Below, piece after piece: positions 11,753 through 23,300 of a DNA stretch of 64,000 nucleotides. Made by a program: the position numbers and the translations under genes. This DNA comes from Omphiscola glabra. Lineage: Eukaryota; Mollusca; Gastropoda; Lymnaeidae. The stretch spans positions 14,144,941 to 14,208,940 of the forward strand of contig OZ024807.1 in assembly GCA_964017045.1 (NCBI GenBank). Reading direction: 5' to 3'. Under the pieces are notes generated by a model. That model was not told the DNA's origin. It did no database searches and saw nothing but the letters and a program-made list of their open reading frames with translations. How positions within the stretch are numbered: position 1 is the stretch's first letter; the number at the start of each line of letters is the position of its first letter.

Positions 11753-12644
11753 TGGCAAGTAGCTTTAGCACATGGGACGGTCACGCATTGCCGCCGCCAT
11801 TGTTTGGCGGGCTATGTCTTGTATATCATAAGTGTCAGACGATCGCTATAACCCAACATGTTATGCGATTTTATAAATTAGTACCCCAACCATCCACCAC
11901 GGCAACAGCATCACGATTTCAAAACAGCAACGACCTCACCATCAGAACCGTCTTGTCGTAACAGTTTACATATGCTACCACAAACCATCACCATCTCTTC
12001 ATTACCAGCAATGGATTTCTGCGACGTCACGGACACATCATGAGTCACATGACCACTGTCGCCCTCCCTCGACTGCGCCTCATCGTTTTGGATTTAATGG
12101 AAAGGCACCAGACGAGCTGGGACAAAGCTACCGATGGTGTTTTCCGATTCCTGATAAGTTGCTAGAAATGGCTTGAATTTTGCCCTCAGCTGGGACTTTC
12201 TCTCTCTCTCTCGCTCTCCTCGTGTTGCACGAGTGGTCTACCGCCCGGACGCAGTCTGCTGTATTCAACGTTGTCTGCTCGCTGCTGGGATTTAGACGAG
12301 GGCGGAAACTCGTGGTAGGTAAATATTTATTTCTTGGGGGGTGATGCGATTTTCATGTAACTGCTATTTTCAATGCTCCATCTTCTCACTTCTCCCCCCT
12401 TGTGGCTCATTCATCCTCCACACACTCTCTCTCTCTCAATTTCTCTCCCCCTTTTTCTCCTCTGCATATATACTTCTATTGTCCATGTTTATTTTCTCTG
12501 GAGTAACTAATTACAATGACAATATAAAATTGTGTCTTCATTAATCCGCTTTAATGGCGCGGGTCTATTTATACGCTCCCAATGTCGCCTGTCTATAAAA
12601 AATATAATCTCTGTCAATTTCTCCTGTCTACATATACTATGTGT
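11753..12644. other. Unique sequence, CT-rich patches
   Basis: There are CT microsatellite patches near 12196-12220 and 12425-12450. No splice-bounded open frame was recognised. The sequence is more GC-balanced than most of the window. Confidence 0.35.
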
Positions 12645-13262
12645 CAACACCCTTGTCTATTTCTACTCTCTGTCAATACTTCCTGTCTATCCCTACTCTC
12701 TATCAACACCTCCTGTCTATCTCTACTCTCTATCAACACCTCCTGTCTATCTCTACTCTCTATCAACACCTCCTGTCTATCTCTACTCTCTATCAACACC
12801 TCCTGTCTATCTCTACTCTCTATCAACACCTCCTGTCTATCTCTACTCTCTATCAACACCTCCTGTCTATCTCTACTCTCTATCAACACCTCCTGTCTAT
12901 CTCTACTCTCTATCAACACCTCCTGTCTATCTCTACTCTCTATCAACACCTCCTGTCTATCTCTACTCTCTATCAACACCTCCTGTCTATCTCTACTCTC
13001 TATCAACACCTCCTGTCTATCCCTACTCTCTATCAACACCTCCTGTCTATCTCTACTCTCTATCAACACCTCATGTCTATCTCTACTCTCTATCAACACC
13101 TCCTGTCTATCCATACTCTCTATCAACACCTGCTGTCTATCTCTACTCTCTATCAACACCTCCTGTCTATCTCTACTCTCTATCAACACCTCCTGTCAAT
13201 CTCTACTCTCTATCAACACCTCCTGTCTATCTCTACTCTCTATCAACATCTCCAGTCTATCT
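12645..13262. repeat. 30-bp minisatellite, about 20 copies
   Basis: The unit contains CTATCTCTACTCTCTATCAA and then CACCTCCTGT. Most copies from 12700 to 13020 are identical. The unit length is divisible by three, so four frames stay open for more than 180 codons (repeats such as SLLSINTSCL and IESRDRQEVL). Shared periodicity across frames and strands argues against protein selection. Confidence 0.95.
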
Positions 13263-13411
13263 CGTCTCATGGGGTCAAAGTTAAAAGCAGGTTTCGACAT
13301 CGCTAGTTTTGGCTCTTGTGTTGGGAAAAAAATTAATTCATTCTGGATGATAAAGTGAAGTGAGTCTGTCTGACCCACGGGTAACAGTGAAATTACATAA
13401 ACGCACCTGTA

Positions 13412-13466
13412 CCAGGGCCGTTTTACCAGGGGCGTTGTACCAGGGCCGTTGTACCAGGGCCGTGCA
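13412..13466. repeat. Short tandem repeat of GTACCAGGGCCGTT
   Basis: Four imperfect 13-16 bp copies. Confidence 0.75.
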
Positions 13467-13625
13467 GAGGATTTTTGGACCTCGGGCTAATCCTGATCAG
13501 TATGGCCTCAAAGTATTTCAGAATAATTGTATAATAATAAATTGTTCCGCCCTTTGGGGTCCCCCCGTACGGACAGGGCCCCGTGTGATGTAATCGGTTG
13601 CCTCGGCCTCCGAACGACCCTGGTT

Positions 13626-13852
13626 TGTATGAGGTGTGATGGTATGGTTGGGATTCGGTGACATTGTCTATGTATGAGGTGTGATGGTATAGATGGTATT
13701 CGGTTACGTTGTCTATGTATGAGGTGTGATGGTATAGATGGTATTCGGTTACGTTGTCTATATATGAGGTGTGATGGTATAGATGGTATTCGGTTACGTT
13801 GTCTATGTATGAGGTGTGATGGTATGAGTGGGGCTCGGTAGCCTTGTCCATG
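13626..13852. repeat. 45-bp minisatellite, about 5 copies
   Basis: The unit contains TATGAGGTGTGATGGTATAG, ATGGTATTCGGTTACGTTGT and CTATG. The outer copies diverge. Confidence 0.9.
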
Positions 13853-13979
13853 CAATTATATACCGCTGATTTATGCATCGCACATTTGAATACAACTATT
13901 TATACATTTGCCAATTACAGTAAGCACACATTTTTTACACAACTAATTTATAAACTACCCTTTATATTTATCAGACATT

Positions 13980-14144
13980 CAGTGGCGTAGCGAGGGGGGG
14001 CAAGAGGGGGGCATCATGCCCCGGGCGCTACTCACAAAGGGGCGCCAAATGGTATATTTTACATATAATATTGTATGGTTTTCGAATAGGGGGGCGCTAA
14101 AAGGTATTATGCCCCGGGCGCCAGTTAAGATCGCTACGCCACTG
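13980..14144. mobile_element. hAT-like MITE, CAGTGGCGTAGC family
   Basis: The terminal inverted repeats are CAGTGGCGTAGCGAGG at the left and CGCTACGCCACTG at the right. Internal marks are GCATCATGCCCCGGGCGCTA and a mirrored TATTATGCCCCGGGCGCC. The flanks are a perfect 8-bp duplication, CAGACATT (13972-13979 and 14145-14152), which supports hAT mobilisation. At 165 bp it is non-autonomous. It is closely similar to the copy at 42559-42716. Confidence 0.9.
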
Positions 14145-14417
14145 CAGACATTTTATACCATTCCTTTCAGCATCACACATTTAAATATCCCACTTTTAGC
14201 ACCAAAAACCAATGTATAGCTCACATATTAAAAAAAACAAGAACAAATTTATTCATCATATATCTTACACATAATACTGACACATCAAGGTATGAGATCT
14301 CAATATATAGGTAGCATATAGTGCACAAGAGCACTATGTCTATGTGCTACTTACATATCAAACATTTGCATATAGCTTGATAACTAAGAGATAGTATATC
14401 AGTTATTATCTCGAAAA

Positions 14418-14541
14418 TGTGTGTCCCCCACATGTATATGTCCCCCACATGTATATGTCCCCCACACGTATATGTCCCCCACATGTATATGTCCCCCACA
14501 TGTATATGTCCCCCACATGTATATGTCCCCCACATGTATAT
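14418..14541. repeat. 17-bp tandem repeat, about 7 copies
   Basis: The unit GTATATGTCCCCCACAT is nearly perfect, with one ACACG variant. Confidence 0.9.
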
Positions 14542-14688
14542 ATCACACACACACACCTTTGATTTCATTGCCAATTGAACGAAGAACGCACTAGTTTAAT
14601 TGTGATAACTCATGCGCGGGCGGCAATATTTCACATGGATGGCCGCATACTGCCAGCGGGAGGGCCACCTCTGGATTAAAACAAGCTA

Positions 14689-14825
14689 CAGTGGAGCGTC
14701 CATTTTCCGAACACCGATTATCCGAAAGGTCGGTTATCTGGACAGCACATGGCTTATTATTGCTATTTTTGTTATTATCATTATTATTATATCATTATAA
14801 TCATTATCTTATTATTGTTATTATC

Positions 14826-14863
<38 letters not shown>

Positions 14864-15610
14864 CATCATTATTCTTATTATGATGATTATTAATATCGCA
14901 TTATATAATAATAATAATAATCATCATTATTATATGAGTATTATTATTATTATTATTATCTTTCTAAAAACTCATGGCATGCAACATTGTTTGAGCAAAC
15001 ACCGGAAATGAATTCTGACCCCTGATGCACCATCCATGCAAAATCTAGATACGCACGGTACATTGAGTCGTTGAATGGCCAGCCATGCATGCCGGACACA
15101 AGTACAATCTTTTATTTTTGGAAATAATAGCCAATGATAATTCCAATCCTCATAGTATTTTTTATTTTTAAAAAAATATATATATTTTATTTATTATTTT
15201 TTAAACATCAAGTGGCTGATCCCCATACTGTTCGATATTTATGAATACACTGTATAACAAAGAAGTGCTTCTCAAAGTTGACCACTTTTATTTTGTGCCC
15301 CTAAAACTTTTTTTATTTAAAAAAAAACTTAATGTATTTAAAAAGAGCAGCTTTTGATATAAATAAGAGTTGGGGGGGGGGGGGCATGAAGCTAATGACA
15401 ATTTTTAAGTGGGGATTGCAGCACACACAATCAAGAAGGAGTCGGGGGGGGGGCGGTTACGGAACACTGCAATAAAAGCACCATACCCATATGCACTAAT
15501 TATAACGGTTTTCTATGGACTGATTCTTTAGGGTTAACTTTCTGTGACAGGGTTCGGTTATTCGAAACAATTTCGGTTTCAATTAGTTCGGAAAATCGAC
15601 GCTTTTATTG
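14689..15610. mobile_element. pogo/Tigger-like DNA element, degraded
   Basis: The left end CAGTGGAGCGTCCATTTTCC continues into GAACACCGATTATCCGAAAG. The right end, read on the minus strand, is AAGCGTCGATTTTCCGAAC followed by GAATAACCGAACCCTGTC. This TTATCCGAA style of inverted repeat is characteristic of pogo/Tigger elements. A TA precedes the left end; the right TSD is not evident. The interior has no transposase: it holds TTA/ATT microsatellites (14755-14960), AT-rich DNA and two G tracts. Confidence 0.55.
14755..14965. repeat. AT, TTA and ATT microsatellites
   Basis: Interrupted TTATTA, TCATTA and (AT)n runs, inside the Tigger-like element. Confidence 0.9.
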
Positions 15611-16043
15611 CATTCCTTATCTACTGTCTTCATATCTATCCTTCTTTGCTATTACCCGTGTGGTTGATATTTTGAAAAAATAGGTAATTAAACTTTCACA
15701 GGAAGGATGGGGGGCAAATGAAGTCTGCGTGGAGATCCCCGCCTTCACTGTCTCCGGTAAATCCGGACACGCCTCTGGCCCCATGACCATGTTCCGCAAT
15801 TCACGCCGGTCAGTACCGGGTTGTCCGCCGATTGATTGACCAAAATGATTAATTTAGTTGCCCGGACCTTACTGCAGACAGGGGGTAGCAATTTCATCGC
15901 CCCGGAGACTGGTCATTTTGTTTCTCCCCCCCCCCCCCATTTGTTTCTCTTTTCTAGGTGGACATTGTCCAGGAGGGCTGTCAGACACAGACTCGGAGAA
16001 TTGGTAGGAAACATATCCCGTGTATGACTTTAAGCTAGAAAGG
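15611..16043. other. Unique sequence, poly-C tract
   Basis: No gene is supported. A C13 tract lies near 15926, and short open frames on both strands overlap it. It ends at the TAA target of the first Harbinger element. Confidence 0.35.
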
Positions 16044-16046
16044 TAA

Positions 16047-16775
16047 GGGTGATCATACACTAGGTCCGGATTTCACCGGATTCTAAGACTGACGACAAGA
16101 CCGATCGCTCGGTAGAACTGTAAGTCGGACATAGTAAAAATTGAGAATACATTGCATCCGATCGCATCCGGAACTTTATTGTTTAATCATAACAACGGCC
16201 TTCACCCTACTGTCTTTCCGCTAGCGCTAACGAATATAAAAATAAAGATAGTTTTTCTATGATCTAGTTTTTTTTTATGCAAAGAAGAGCTCCAATGACG
16301 TCATTTGCTTGTTTTTTTTTTATTTAGCTTCTGACAATTCCGTCGAACATCGCTCTAGTTATATGGTTGCTATGTCCCATAGTGGAGAGCGATCATCCAC
16401 TAGAGATATTAGTTTATCAATTTCTACCATTTTAATTGATAAAATGCTACAATTTGTATATAATTATATTACTTACGATGGATCCAAAGGAATAATACAT
16501 AAATGAAAGGCTATTCTAGATTTTAATGTGACATTTTTGTACAATCAATCTGTAAAAAATTACATGCCGCCATTTTAATTGTTTTTAAAATTAGCTTCGG
16601 ACAGTTCTGACGAAAAAAAACAAATTCAACCGGGGCGCATTACCGACTTTCACCGATGACGCCTGAGCAAATGTAGCCGTGTTCACTTTGTTATTGCATT
16701 TGTTTTTTATACCGATCCAGTCTCGTTCGTCAGTCTTGGAATCCGGTGATACCCGGACCTAGTGTATTATCACCC
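16047..16775. mobile_element. PIF/Harbinger non-autonomous element, copy A
   Basis: The ends are inverted repeats: GGGTGATCATACACTAGGTC at the left and GACCTAGTGTATTATCACCC at the right, with homology continuing through the CCGGATTTCACCGGATTC motif. It is flanked by TAA at 16044-16046 and 16776-16778, the 3-bp target duplication typical of PIF/Harbinger. Its left about 200 bp and right about 500 bp match the two ends of copy B, so it is an internal deletion derivative. It has no transposase. Confidence 0.85.
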
Positions 16776-16778
16776 TAA

Positions 16779-19255
16779 GGGTGATAATACACTAGGTCCG
16801 GATTTCACCGGATTTTAAGACTGACGACGAGACCGGTTGCTCGGTAGAACTGTACATCGGACATTGTAGAAATTGAGAATACATTGCAGCCGATCGCATC
16901 CGAATTTTTATTGTTTATCATAACAACGACCTTGATCCTGCTGTCTTTCCGCTGGCTAGTATTAAACTAAACATAGATTTTAAATGAGCGTGTTGTATTA
17001 AAAAAAACTGAAATATATGTTTTATTTGATGAAGAATCCATTATTAAAATTATTATTTTCAGAATGAACCATTATACTTTTGACTACCTACATACAGTGG
17101 TATGCTTTGTTGGTGCAACGTATAAATTAAATTATTAATTGTTGACAGTGGGGCATAGTGCAGCAGAGTGACAGTGGTATTTTCGTTGAATCAAATCTAT
17201 ACAACCACATAGGAACGGGGTCTTTCCCCTTTCCTTAACCAAGACAGATACCTGGGATCAATAAATACACATCTTCCATATGTTTTTCTGGGTGACCAAG
17301 ATTATCCTCTGAAGAAACATCTGATGCGACCATACACAACCAGTGGTGATACTGTATCACGAGAAATTGAAGTTTACAAAAACAAACATAGTCGGGCCAG
17401 AAGAACAGTTGAGTGTGCATTGGGTTTACTTGTTGCACAATGGAGATTCTTAAAACAGAATTCAAGTTGATCCTAAAAATGTTGACAAACTAGTCATTTC
17501 TGAAGATCAGTTGGACATATTATTAGCTTCAAATACAACAGCTGGTAACGCTACAAGATCACCAACGGGAAGATCACAACGAATATAATTGAGAAGGGAA
17601 TGATGCATATAATATCCGTGATTGCTTTAAACTTAATTTTAACATTTAAGTTTAAGGAGCAATTGAAATCCAGTACTTGTACAATAAAATAGACTATTAC
17701 GTCCCATGAAAATGTAAAATATATTTTATGAATTGATTATGAATTGATCCACGTTGATCTTTTTCCATAATAATTTAGTGATAGCATTACCGTGTGCTAC
17801 AGAATCAATGGCATTATCCATGCTAATTTAATATTTGTTTATAAACAATTTAATTTAGTTTTCTTTTAAAATTTAAATTAAATATAATTTAGAAATTTGG
17901 TAAAAGCATAAATATTCTACATGGAACTATATTTATTAACTGTATTTATTATGTTAAAATTATATTTGATTCATTATTGTGTAACAAAAATATATCCTAA
18001 ATTCAAGTGATTGACATTTCTTTGAACTTTGAACTTATTTTCCAATGTTACTGTTTTGCAGGTCTAACAGTAACAGGATATGCAAACTTCAAATAAATGC
18101 ATACTTGTTATATCTAATTTTCATTTCTTAATTGCTATTTCTAATGATAATTATATTTAGCTATTATATGATCAAGTTTGTTCAAAACAATTTGGTTTTA
18201 TTTACCTAATCTTCTTGCAATAAAAATAAACATTGACCCAGACACGCAGCGCCGCCATTCGCACCCGGGTACCATTAGGCTCAATGCTATTCAGATGTTA
18301 TTTGTTGTAGTGTATTTTAGTTAAAATGAAGAATTAAGTTTACAAACGTATAGTACATTCAATTATCTTTCATTTCATACCTCATTTGGTCTTACAAACC
18401 CAACAATCATATTTTTAATAGTTTTTTAATCCCAAACTCTCACTTCTGGTACCCGGGTACCAATTGGTGCAGCCTTTATCCATATCGATCGAACTAACTT
18501 AAAATAGTAATAAAATAAAATCATATGCCCACTCCCGCCCCTCACTTGTTGTATTGAGCTCTTCTGCTATTTTGTGCTAAAGTTTACTACCAATATCCCT
18601 ATTGTGGTAATTTTTCGTTATGTCCCATAGTTATCTGCGGTCATGAACTAGGGATATTAGCTTGTCTATTTCTACCATTTTATTTTATTCAGTTCTATAA
18701 TTTGTAATTATCTTAAATTACTTTTATTGGATCCGAATGAATCCTACACACGGTTGATGCAAAGAAGACCTGCAATGACGTCATTTGCTTGTTTTTTTTT
18801 AAATTTAGCTTCGGATCATTCCGTCGAACATCGCTCTAATTATATGGTTGCTATGTCCCATAGTGGAGAGCGATCATCCACTAGAGATTTTAGTTTATCA
18901 ATTTCTACCATTTTAATTGATAAAATGCTACAATTTGTATATATTTAAATTACTTATGATGGATCCAAAGGAATAATACACAAATGAAAGGCTATTCTAG
19001 ATTTTAAGGTGACATTTTTGTACAAACAATCTGTAAAAAATTACATGCCGCCATTTTAATTGTTTTTAAAATTAGCTTCGGACAGCTCTGACGAAAAAAA
19101 CAAATAAGACCGGCGCGTGTTACCGACTTTCACCGATGACGCCTGAGCAAATGTAGCTGTGTTCACTTTGTTATTGCATTTGTTTTTTATACCGATCCAG
19201 TCTTGTTCGTCAGTCTTGGAATCCGGTGAAATCCGGACCTAGTGTATTATCACCC
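16779..19255 (+). mobile_element. PIF/Harbinger element, copy B, longer
   Basis: It starts GGGTGATAATACACTAGGTC and ends GACCTAGTGTATTATCACCC, and is followed by TAA at 19256-19258. Its left TAA (16776-16778) is shared with copy A. It is 2477 bp long and keeps a fragment of DDE transposase near 17240. The rest is AT-rich and noncoding. Two GGGTACC-containing segments near 18265 and 18450 may be foreign insertions. Confidence 0.85.
17239..17467 (+). pseudogene. Harbinger DDE transposase fragment
   Basis: A 76-codon plus-strand frame encodes a C-terminal piece of a PIF/Harbinger transposase (DDE_Tnp_4 type). Family hallmarks are LPYVFLGDQDYPLKKHLMRP, then KNKHSRARRTVE, and a WRFLK-like end. 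In intact members the SRARR..VE..FG motif carries the third acidic catalytic residue; the glutamate is present here (VEC). The frame ends at a TGA after LKQNSS. A one-base change of frame near 17455 restores family-like sequence, so this copy is broken. The N-terminal part with the first two catalytic aspartates was not found. An opposite-strand open frame at 17235-17465 is a shadow. Confidence 0.8.
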
Positions 19256-19452
19256 TAAGGCCTTTCCTCAGATGTTGAAGGTAATGATGTCATGTGATTG
19301 GTCATGTAGTAATCTCACCTTTAACCCCCTTGAAAATATCAAACCGCGCCCCGTGAAATGTTTCCTTAAACCCACTGAAATAACGCCTCGCAGCCCCAGA
19401 AATATGTCACTCTGAGCCCCCTGACATCACTATAACTCTCCGTCAGTAACCT

Positions 19453-19903
19453 CAGTGTTTCTTTCAGAAATTTTCCCCCGAGGGGGCACTTTTGACGTTC
19501 GGGGGGGCAGTGCCAGTTTTTCAGTGGCCAGAGGCGTAGCTAAGGGGTGGCAGATGGGACATATGTCCCCGGGCACCAGACTAGCGGGGGCATCTAATGG
19601 GCTAAAGTTTTAATGGACGAAAATAATAAACAATACGATATTTATAATCGATTTCTGCGAGCCTGTAAGAAGATTAACCTGAACGCTATGGATCATCAAT
19701 ATATATCGAACAAAGCGATATTTTATTTGTTCCAATAATTGTAATTGATTAAAGGCACACATTTCAATAACTTTTAAAAATTTTATAAAAATTAAATTTA
19801 GAGTAGTTTTTTTTTCTTCTTTAATTATTTTTTATTACACATTTTCCCCCGAGGGGGCACTTGACTTGCTCCGGGGGGGCAGGTATGCCTGAAAGAAACA
19901 CTG
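19453..19903. mobile_element. hAT-like element, CAGTGTTTCTTTCAG family
   Basis: The left end CAGTGTTTCTTTCAG and the right end CTGAAAGAAACACTG are perfect 15-bp inverted repeats. The flanks are a perfect 8-bp duplication, AGTAACCT (19445-19452 and 19904-19911). Near both ends CCCCCGAGGGGGCACTT recurs in the same orientation rather than inverted. At 19529 it carries the left end of the CAGAGGCGTAGC family. The 451-bp element has no coding capacity. Confidence 0.85.
19529..19640 (+). mobile_element. Left part of CAGAGGCGTAGC hAT-like element
   Basis: CAGAGGCGTAGCTAAGGG followed by ATATGTCCCCGGGCACCAGA and a GACGAAAATAAT segment resembles the copies at 31.9 and 61.1 kb. The matching right end was not found, so this is a truncated copy or an old recombination product inside the surrounding element. 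Confidence 0.6.
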
Positions 19904-19911
19904 AGTAACCT

Positions 19912-20230
19912 AAGTGTCTAAACCTGTTTGCTCACATGGCAAGTGTTTAGACCTAAGATATTACTTTTGTATTGCAAATTCACACGTTAGATTTTGCACT
20001 GTTCGTAAAGACGACACTGTGGATAAATAGCGTAAGGTTCCCGGGAACCTGTTCCTGGAACACTTGTACTGGAATTGCGCCCGGTCATGATCTGCTCTGT
20101 CAAGGAGTTGTTCACTTGCACGTCAAGTGCCATCCTCAGCTGGTGGGGGTGAAGGGATAGGAACGCGACTTGATTACATCCCGGGGATGAGTGGGGCTGT
20201 GTGTGTGGAGTTGTCCAACGTTTAACGGTG
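19912..20230. other. Unique spacer
   Basis: Mixed-composition DNA between the composite hAT element and the G-rich array. A 62-codon plus-strand frame (19972-20160) has no recognised features. Confidence 0.35.
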
Positions 20231-20640
20231 AGGTTCTGGTGGAATGATGAAGGAGTGGGGTGTGAAAGATGGGGTGATGGGTAGGGTGTAAGATGGGGTA
20301 ACTATGTGGGGTGAAAGATGGGGTGATGGTGAGGGTGAAAGGTGGGGTGAAGGTGTGGGGTGAAATATGGGGTGATGGTGTGGGGTGACAGATATGTTGA
20401 GGGTGTGGGTTGAAAGATGGGGTAACTATGTGGGGTGAAAGATGGGAATGGTGTGGGGTGAAAGATGGGGTAACAATGTGGGGTGAAAGATGGGGTGATG
20501 GGTGGGTTGAAAGATGGGGTGAAGGTGTGGGGTGAAAGATGGGTAAAATGTGGGGTGAAAGATGAGGTAACGGTGTGGTGTTAAAGATGGGGTGACGATA
20601 TGGAGTGCAAGATGGGTTGACGATGTGGTGCAAGATGGGG
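20231..20640. repeat. G-rich degenerate repeat of GGGGTGAAAGAT
   Basis: About 20 irregular copies built from GGGGTGAAAGATGGGGTGAT and relatives, 17-26 bp apart. Closely spaced GGGG blocks could form G-quadruplexes on the plus strand. The complementary His/Pro/Ser frame is a repeat artefact. Confidence 0.8.
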
Positions 20641-20768
20641 TACTGCAACTCTTGTGGGCCCTGCAACTCTTGTGGGCCCTGCAACTCTTGTGGGCCCTGC
20701 AACTCTTGTGGGCCCTGCAACTTTTGTGGGCCCTGCAACTCTTGTGGGCCCTGCAACTCTTGTGGTTG
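20641..20768. repeat. 19-bp tandem repeat, about 6.7 copies
   Basis: The unit CTGCAACTCTTGTGGGCCC is nearly perfect, with one CTTTTG variant. Confidence 0.95.
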
Positions 20769-21164
20769 CAACAAATGTTTAAAAAATACAAATATAAACA
20801 ATAAGTGGGGAGGGCTTCGAAAATTTTATTTATGGTGGGGGGGGGGGGGGCTTATGAAGGTCACTCGCAAAAACTCTCAACGCGGGAAGGGCGTGCAAGA
20901 AGCACACGACGACGGCCATGGATTAGAGATGATATAAATACAAGATGAGAAGCTAATAATGTCACACAGATAGGAAATAATATTTAGAAAAATAAAAATA
21001 CGATAAAGTTAATGAATGAAAAGACACCAGAAAGAAGTGTGTATCAAACACAGTAAGATATTATCGGGGCAGCCCTTATTACAGAACTGAACTGCCACCC
21101 ACCACACCGCCCGTAAATTACTAAAGATCCCCCCCTCCTCAAAACGGAAACAAAAAATCCCTCC
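20769..21164. other. Unique spacer with poly-G
   Basis: A G12 run lies near 20836. The remaining sequence is A-rich and without supported coding. Confidence 0.4.
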
Positions 21165-21320
21165 TAAAATGCCTAAATGAAATGCCTAACTGGAACAAAG
21201 AACTCCCCAAATGCCTAACTGGAACAAAGAACTTCCGAAGTGCCTAACACGAACAAAGAACTCCAGAAGTGCCTAAAATGAACAAAAACTCTTGAAGTGC
21301 CTAAATGGAACAAAAAGCTC
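21165..21320. repeat. About 28-bp degenerate repeat, 5 copies
   Basis: Copies resemble AAGTGCCTAAATGGAACAAA followed by GAACTCC. Confidence 0.75.
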
Positions 21321-21380
21321 ATGAAGACAAAATAAGAAAACATTTTTTCTTTGCAGCACTTTGTTTAGAAACGAATGCGT

Positions 21381-21768
21381 CGTTTGCCCCAACACGGGGA
21401 CACTGATAAGTCTAGTCATTTTTTGCCCCAACACGGGGACACTGATAAGTCTAGTCATTTGTTGCCTCAACACGGGGACACTGATAAGTCTCGTCAATTG
21501 TTGCCCCAACACGGGGACACTGATAAGTCTCGTAAATTGTTGCCCCAACACGGGGGCACTGATAAGTCTCGTCATTTGTTGCCCCAACACGGGGACACTG
21601 ATAAGTCTCGTCAATTGTTGCCCCAACACGGGGACACTGATAAGTCTCGTCATTTTTGCCCCAACACGGGGACACTGAAAAGTCTCGTCATTTTTTGCCC
21701 CAACACGGGGACACTGATAAGTCTCGTCAATTGTTGCCCCAACACGGGGACACTAATAAGTCTCGTCA
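21381..21768. repeat. 39-bp minisatellite, about 10 copies
   Basis: The unit contains GCCCCAACACGGGGACACTG and ATAAGTCTCGTCATTTGTT. Unit length divides by three, so frames stay open on both strands (repeats NTGTLISLVI and QCPRVGAT); I treat these as artefacts. CCCCAACACGGGG is a short hairpin within each unit. Confidence 0.95.
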
Positions 21769-22009
21769 TATCATAAAATTTAAAGTCGTTTAAAACAAAT
21801 ATGCCATTCATCTCTTCCCAGAATTCCTAATTGAGTTGAACCAAAGAAAAGATGTGTAGCATTCATTTAGAAATGGTAAAAATCCTGCATGATTGAAGAA
21901 TCATTAAGTTCTCAATGATACACACGCCCAATGGGGAAGACTCGGACAATCATATGGCCAAGGGAAATACGGAAATGTGGCTTAATCTCATACGACAGGA
22001 AGAAACTTA

Positions 22010-22400
22010 CGCGAATGAGTGTGGATGAGAAGGGAAGAGCGTAAATGAGTGTAGATGAGGAATAATGGGTAGAGAAGAGAAGGCAAGAGTGTGAATGCAT
22101 GAAGAATGGGAGGAAAGAGAGAGAATGATTGTAGAAGAGAAGGAACGAGTGTAAATGAATGTGGATGAGGAGGAATGGGTGGGGATGAGGAGGGAATGGT
22201 TTAATTGTGTATGAGTGGAGATGGGGAAGAATGAGTAAGGATGAGTAGAGAAGAGTGTAAATGAGCGCAGCTGAGGAATAATGGATGAGGATGAGAAGGC
22301 AAGCGTGCGTGAATGCGTGAAGAATAGGAGGAAAGCGAATGAATGATTGTCAATGAGGAGGGAAGGGTGTGTATGAGTGTAGATGAGGAGGAATGAGGTA
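22010..22400. repeat. Degenerate purine-rich repeat
   Basis: Irregular copies of GATGAGGAGGAATGAGTG and GAGTGTAAATGA with variable spacing. It is probably an old, heavily mutated minisatellite. Confidence 0.6.
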
Positions 22401-22412
22401 CTCCAATGTTCC

Positions 22413-22588
22413 CCTAATGGTGGTCCACGGACCGGCACCGGTCCGCGAACCTTACTTGCCGGTCCGCACAATATGGATATGTCTGGTTAGATAACATTCA
22501 AAGCTAATTACTAAATCTGGCATCGGTCCCCAGTGCAATTCATGAAATTCCGACGGCGCCCAAACTTTAAAAAAATTGGGGAACGCTG
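22413..22588. mobile_element. Possible hAT-like element (GGTCCACGGACC type)
   Basis: The left part AATGTTCCCCTAATGGTGGT with CACGGACCGGCACCGGTCCG, and the right part AAATTGGGGAACGCTG, resemble the inverted ends of a common hAT-type MITE. No convincing 8-bp duplication was found. Confidence 0.4.
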
Positions 22589-22949
22589 TGGTGGCCTTTA
22601 TTTTGTTTCAAAACCTCAAGGGAATCAAAATCTTTGAGTCCATTTACGTCATTATTCAGGCTCTCCCTTTTAAAGTCGGCCACAGGGGTCTGAAAACCCT
22701 TTTAAAATCAGACCTATTTGTGGGGGTTAACGCTGGTTCTAATTTTCCCCAGCCTTACCAGTGACATCACTGAATGCCATTTACTACCAACTAAAAGACG
22801 GCCAAGTCCCGAAGGTTCTGTTGATGTTCAGATTTCTCCAAGTAGATTGCTCGTCAGTTGTATATGGACCGTGGTGTTGGGCGTGGGGGTGGATGTGGGG
22901 GAGAGGAAAGTGTTGTTGGGAAAGGTGATGTCGGGATAAGGATCATACC

Positions 22950-23300
22950 TAATGGAAATGGAATGGGAAGAGTCTTGTTATATGATGTTGTTACTGAGGT
23001 ACAGATGGAAATGGAATGGGAAGAGTCTTGTTATATGATGTTGTTACTGAGGTACAAATGGAAATGGAATGGGAAGAGTCTTGTTATATGATGTTGTTAC
23101 TGAGGTACAAATGGAAATGGAATGGGAAGAGTCTTGTTATATGATGTTGTTACTGAGGTACAAATGGAAATGTAATGGGAAGAGTCTTGTTATATGATGT
23201 TGTTACTGAGGTACAAATGGAAATGGAATGGGAAGAGTCTTGTTATATGATGTTGTTACTGAGGTACAAATGGAAATGGAATGGGAAGAGTCTTGTTATA
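22950..23300. repeat. 53-bp minisatellite, about 6.6 copies
   Basis: The unit contains ATGGAAATGGAATGGGAAGA, GTCTTGTTATATGATGTTG and TTACTGAGGTACAA. The copies are almost identical. Confidence 0.95.

Noticed and set aside
12532..13358. Four overlapping long frames (SLLSINTSCL, IESRDRQEVL and others)
   Set aside because: A 30-bp unit without stops keeps several frames open on both strands; no codon-position bias between frames.
17235..17465. Minus-strand 76-codon frame
   Set aside because: It is the shadow of the plus-strand Harbinger transposase fragment, which has family motifs.
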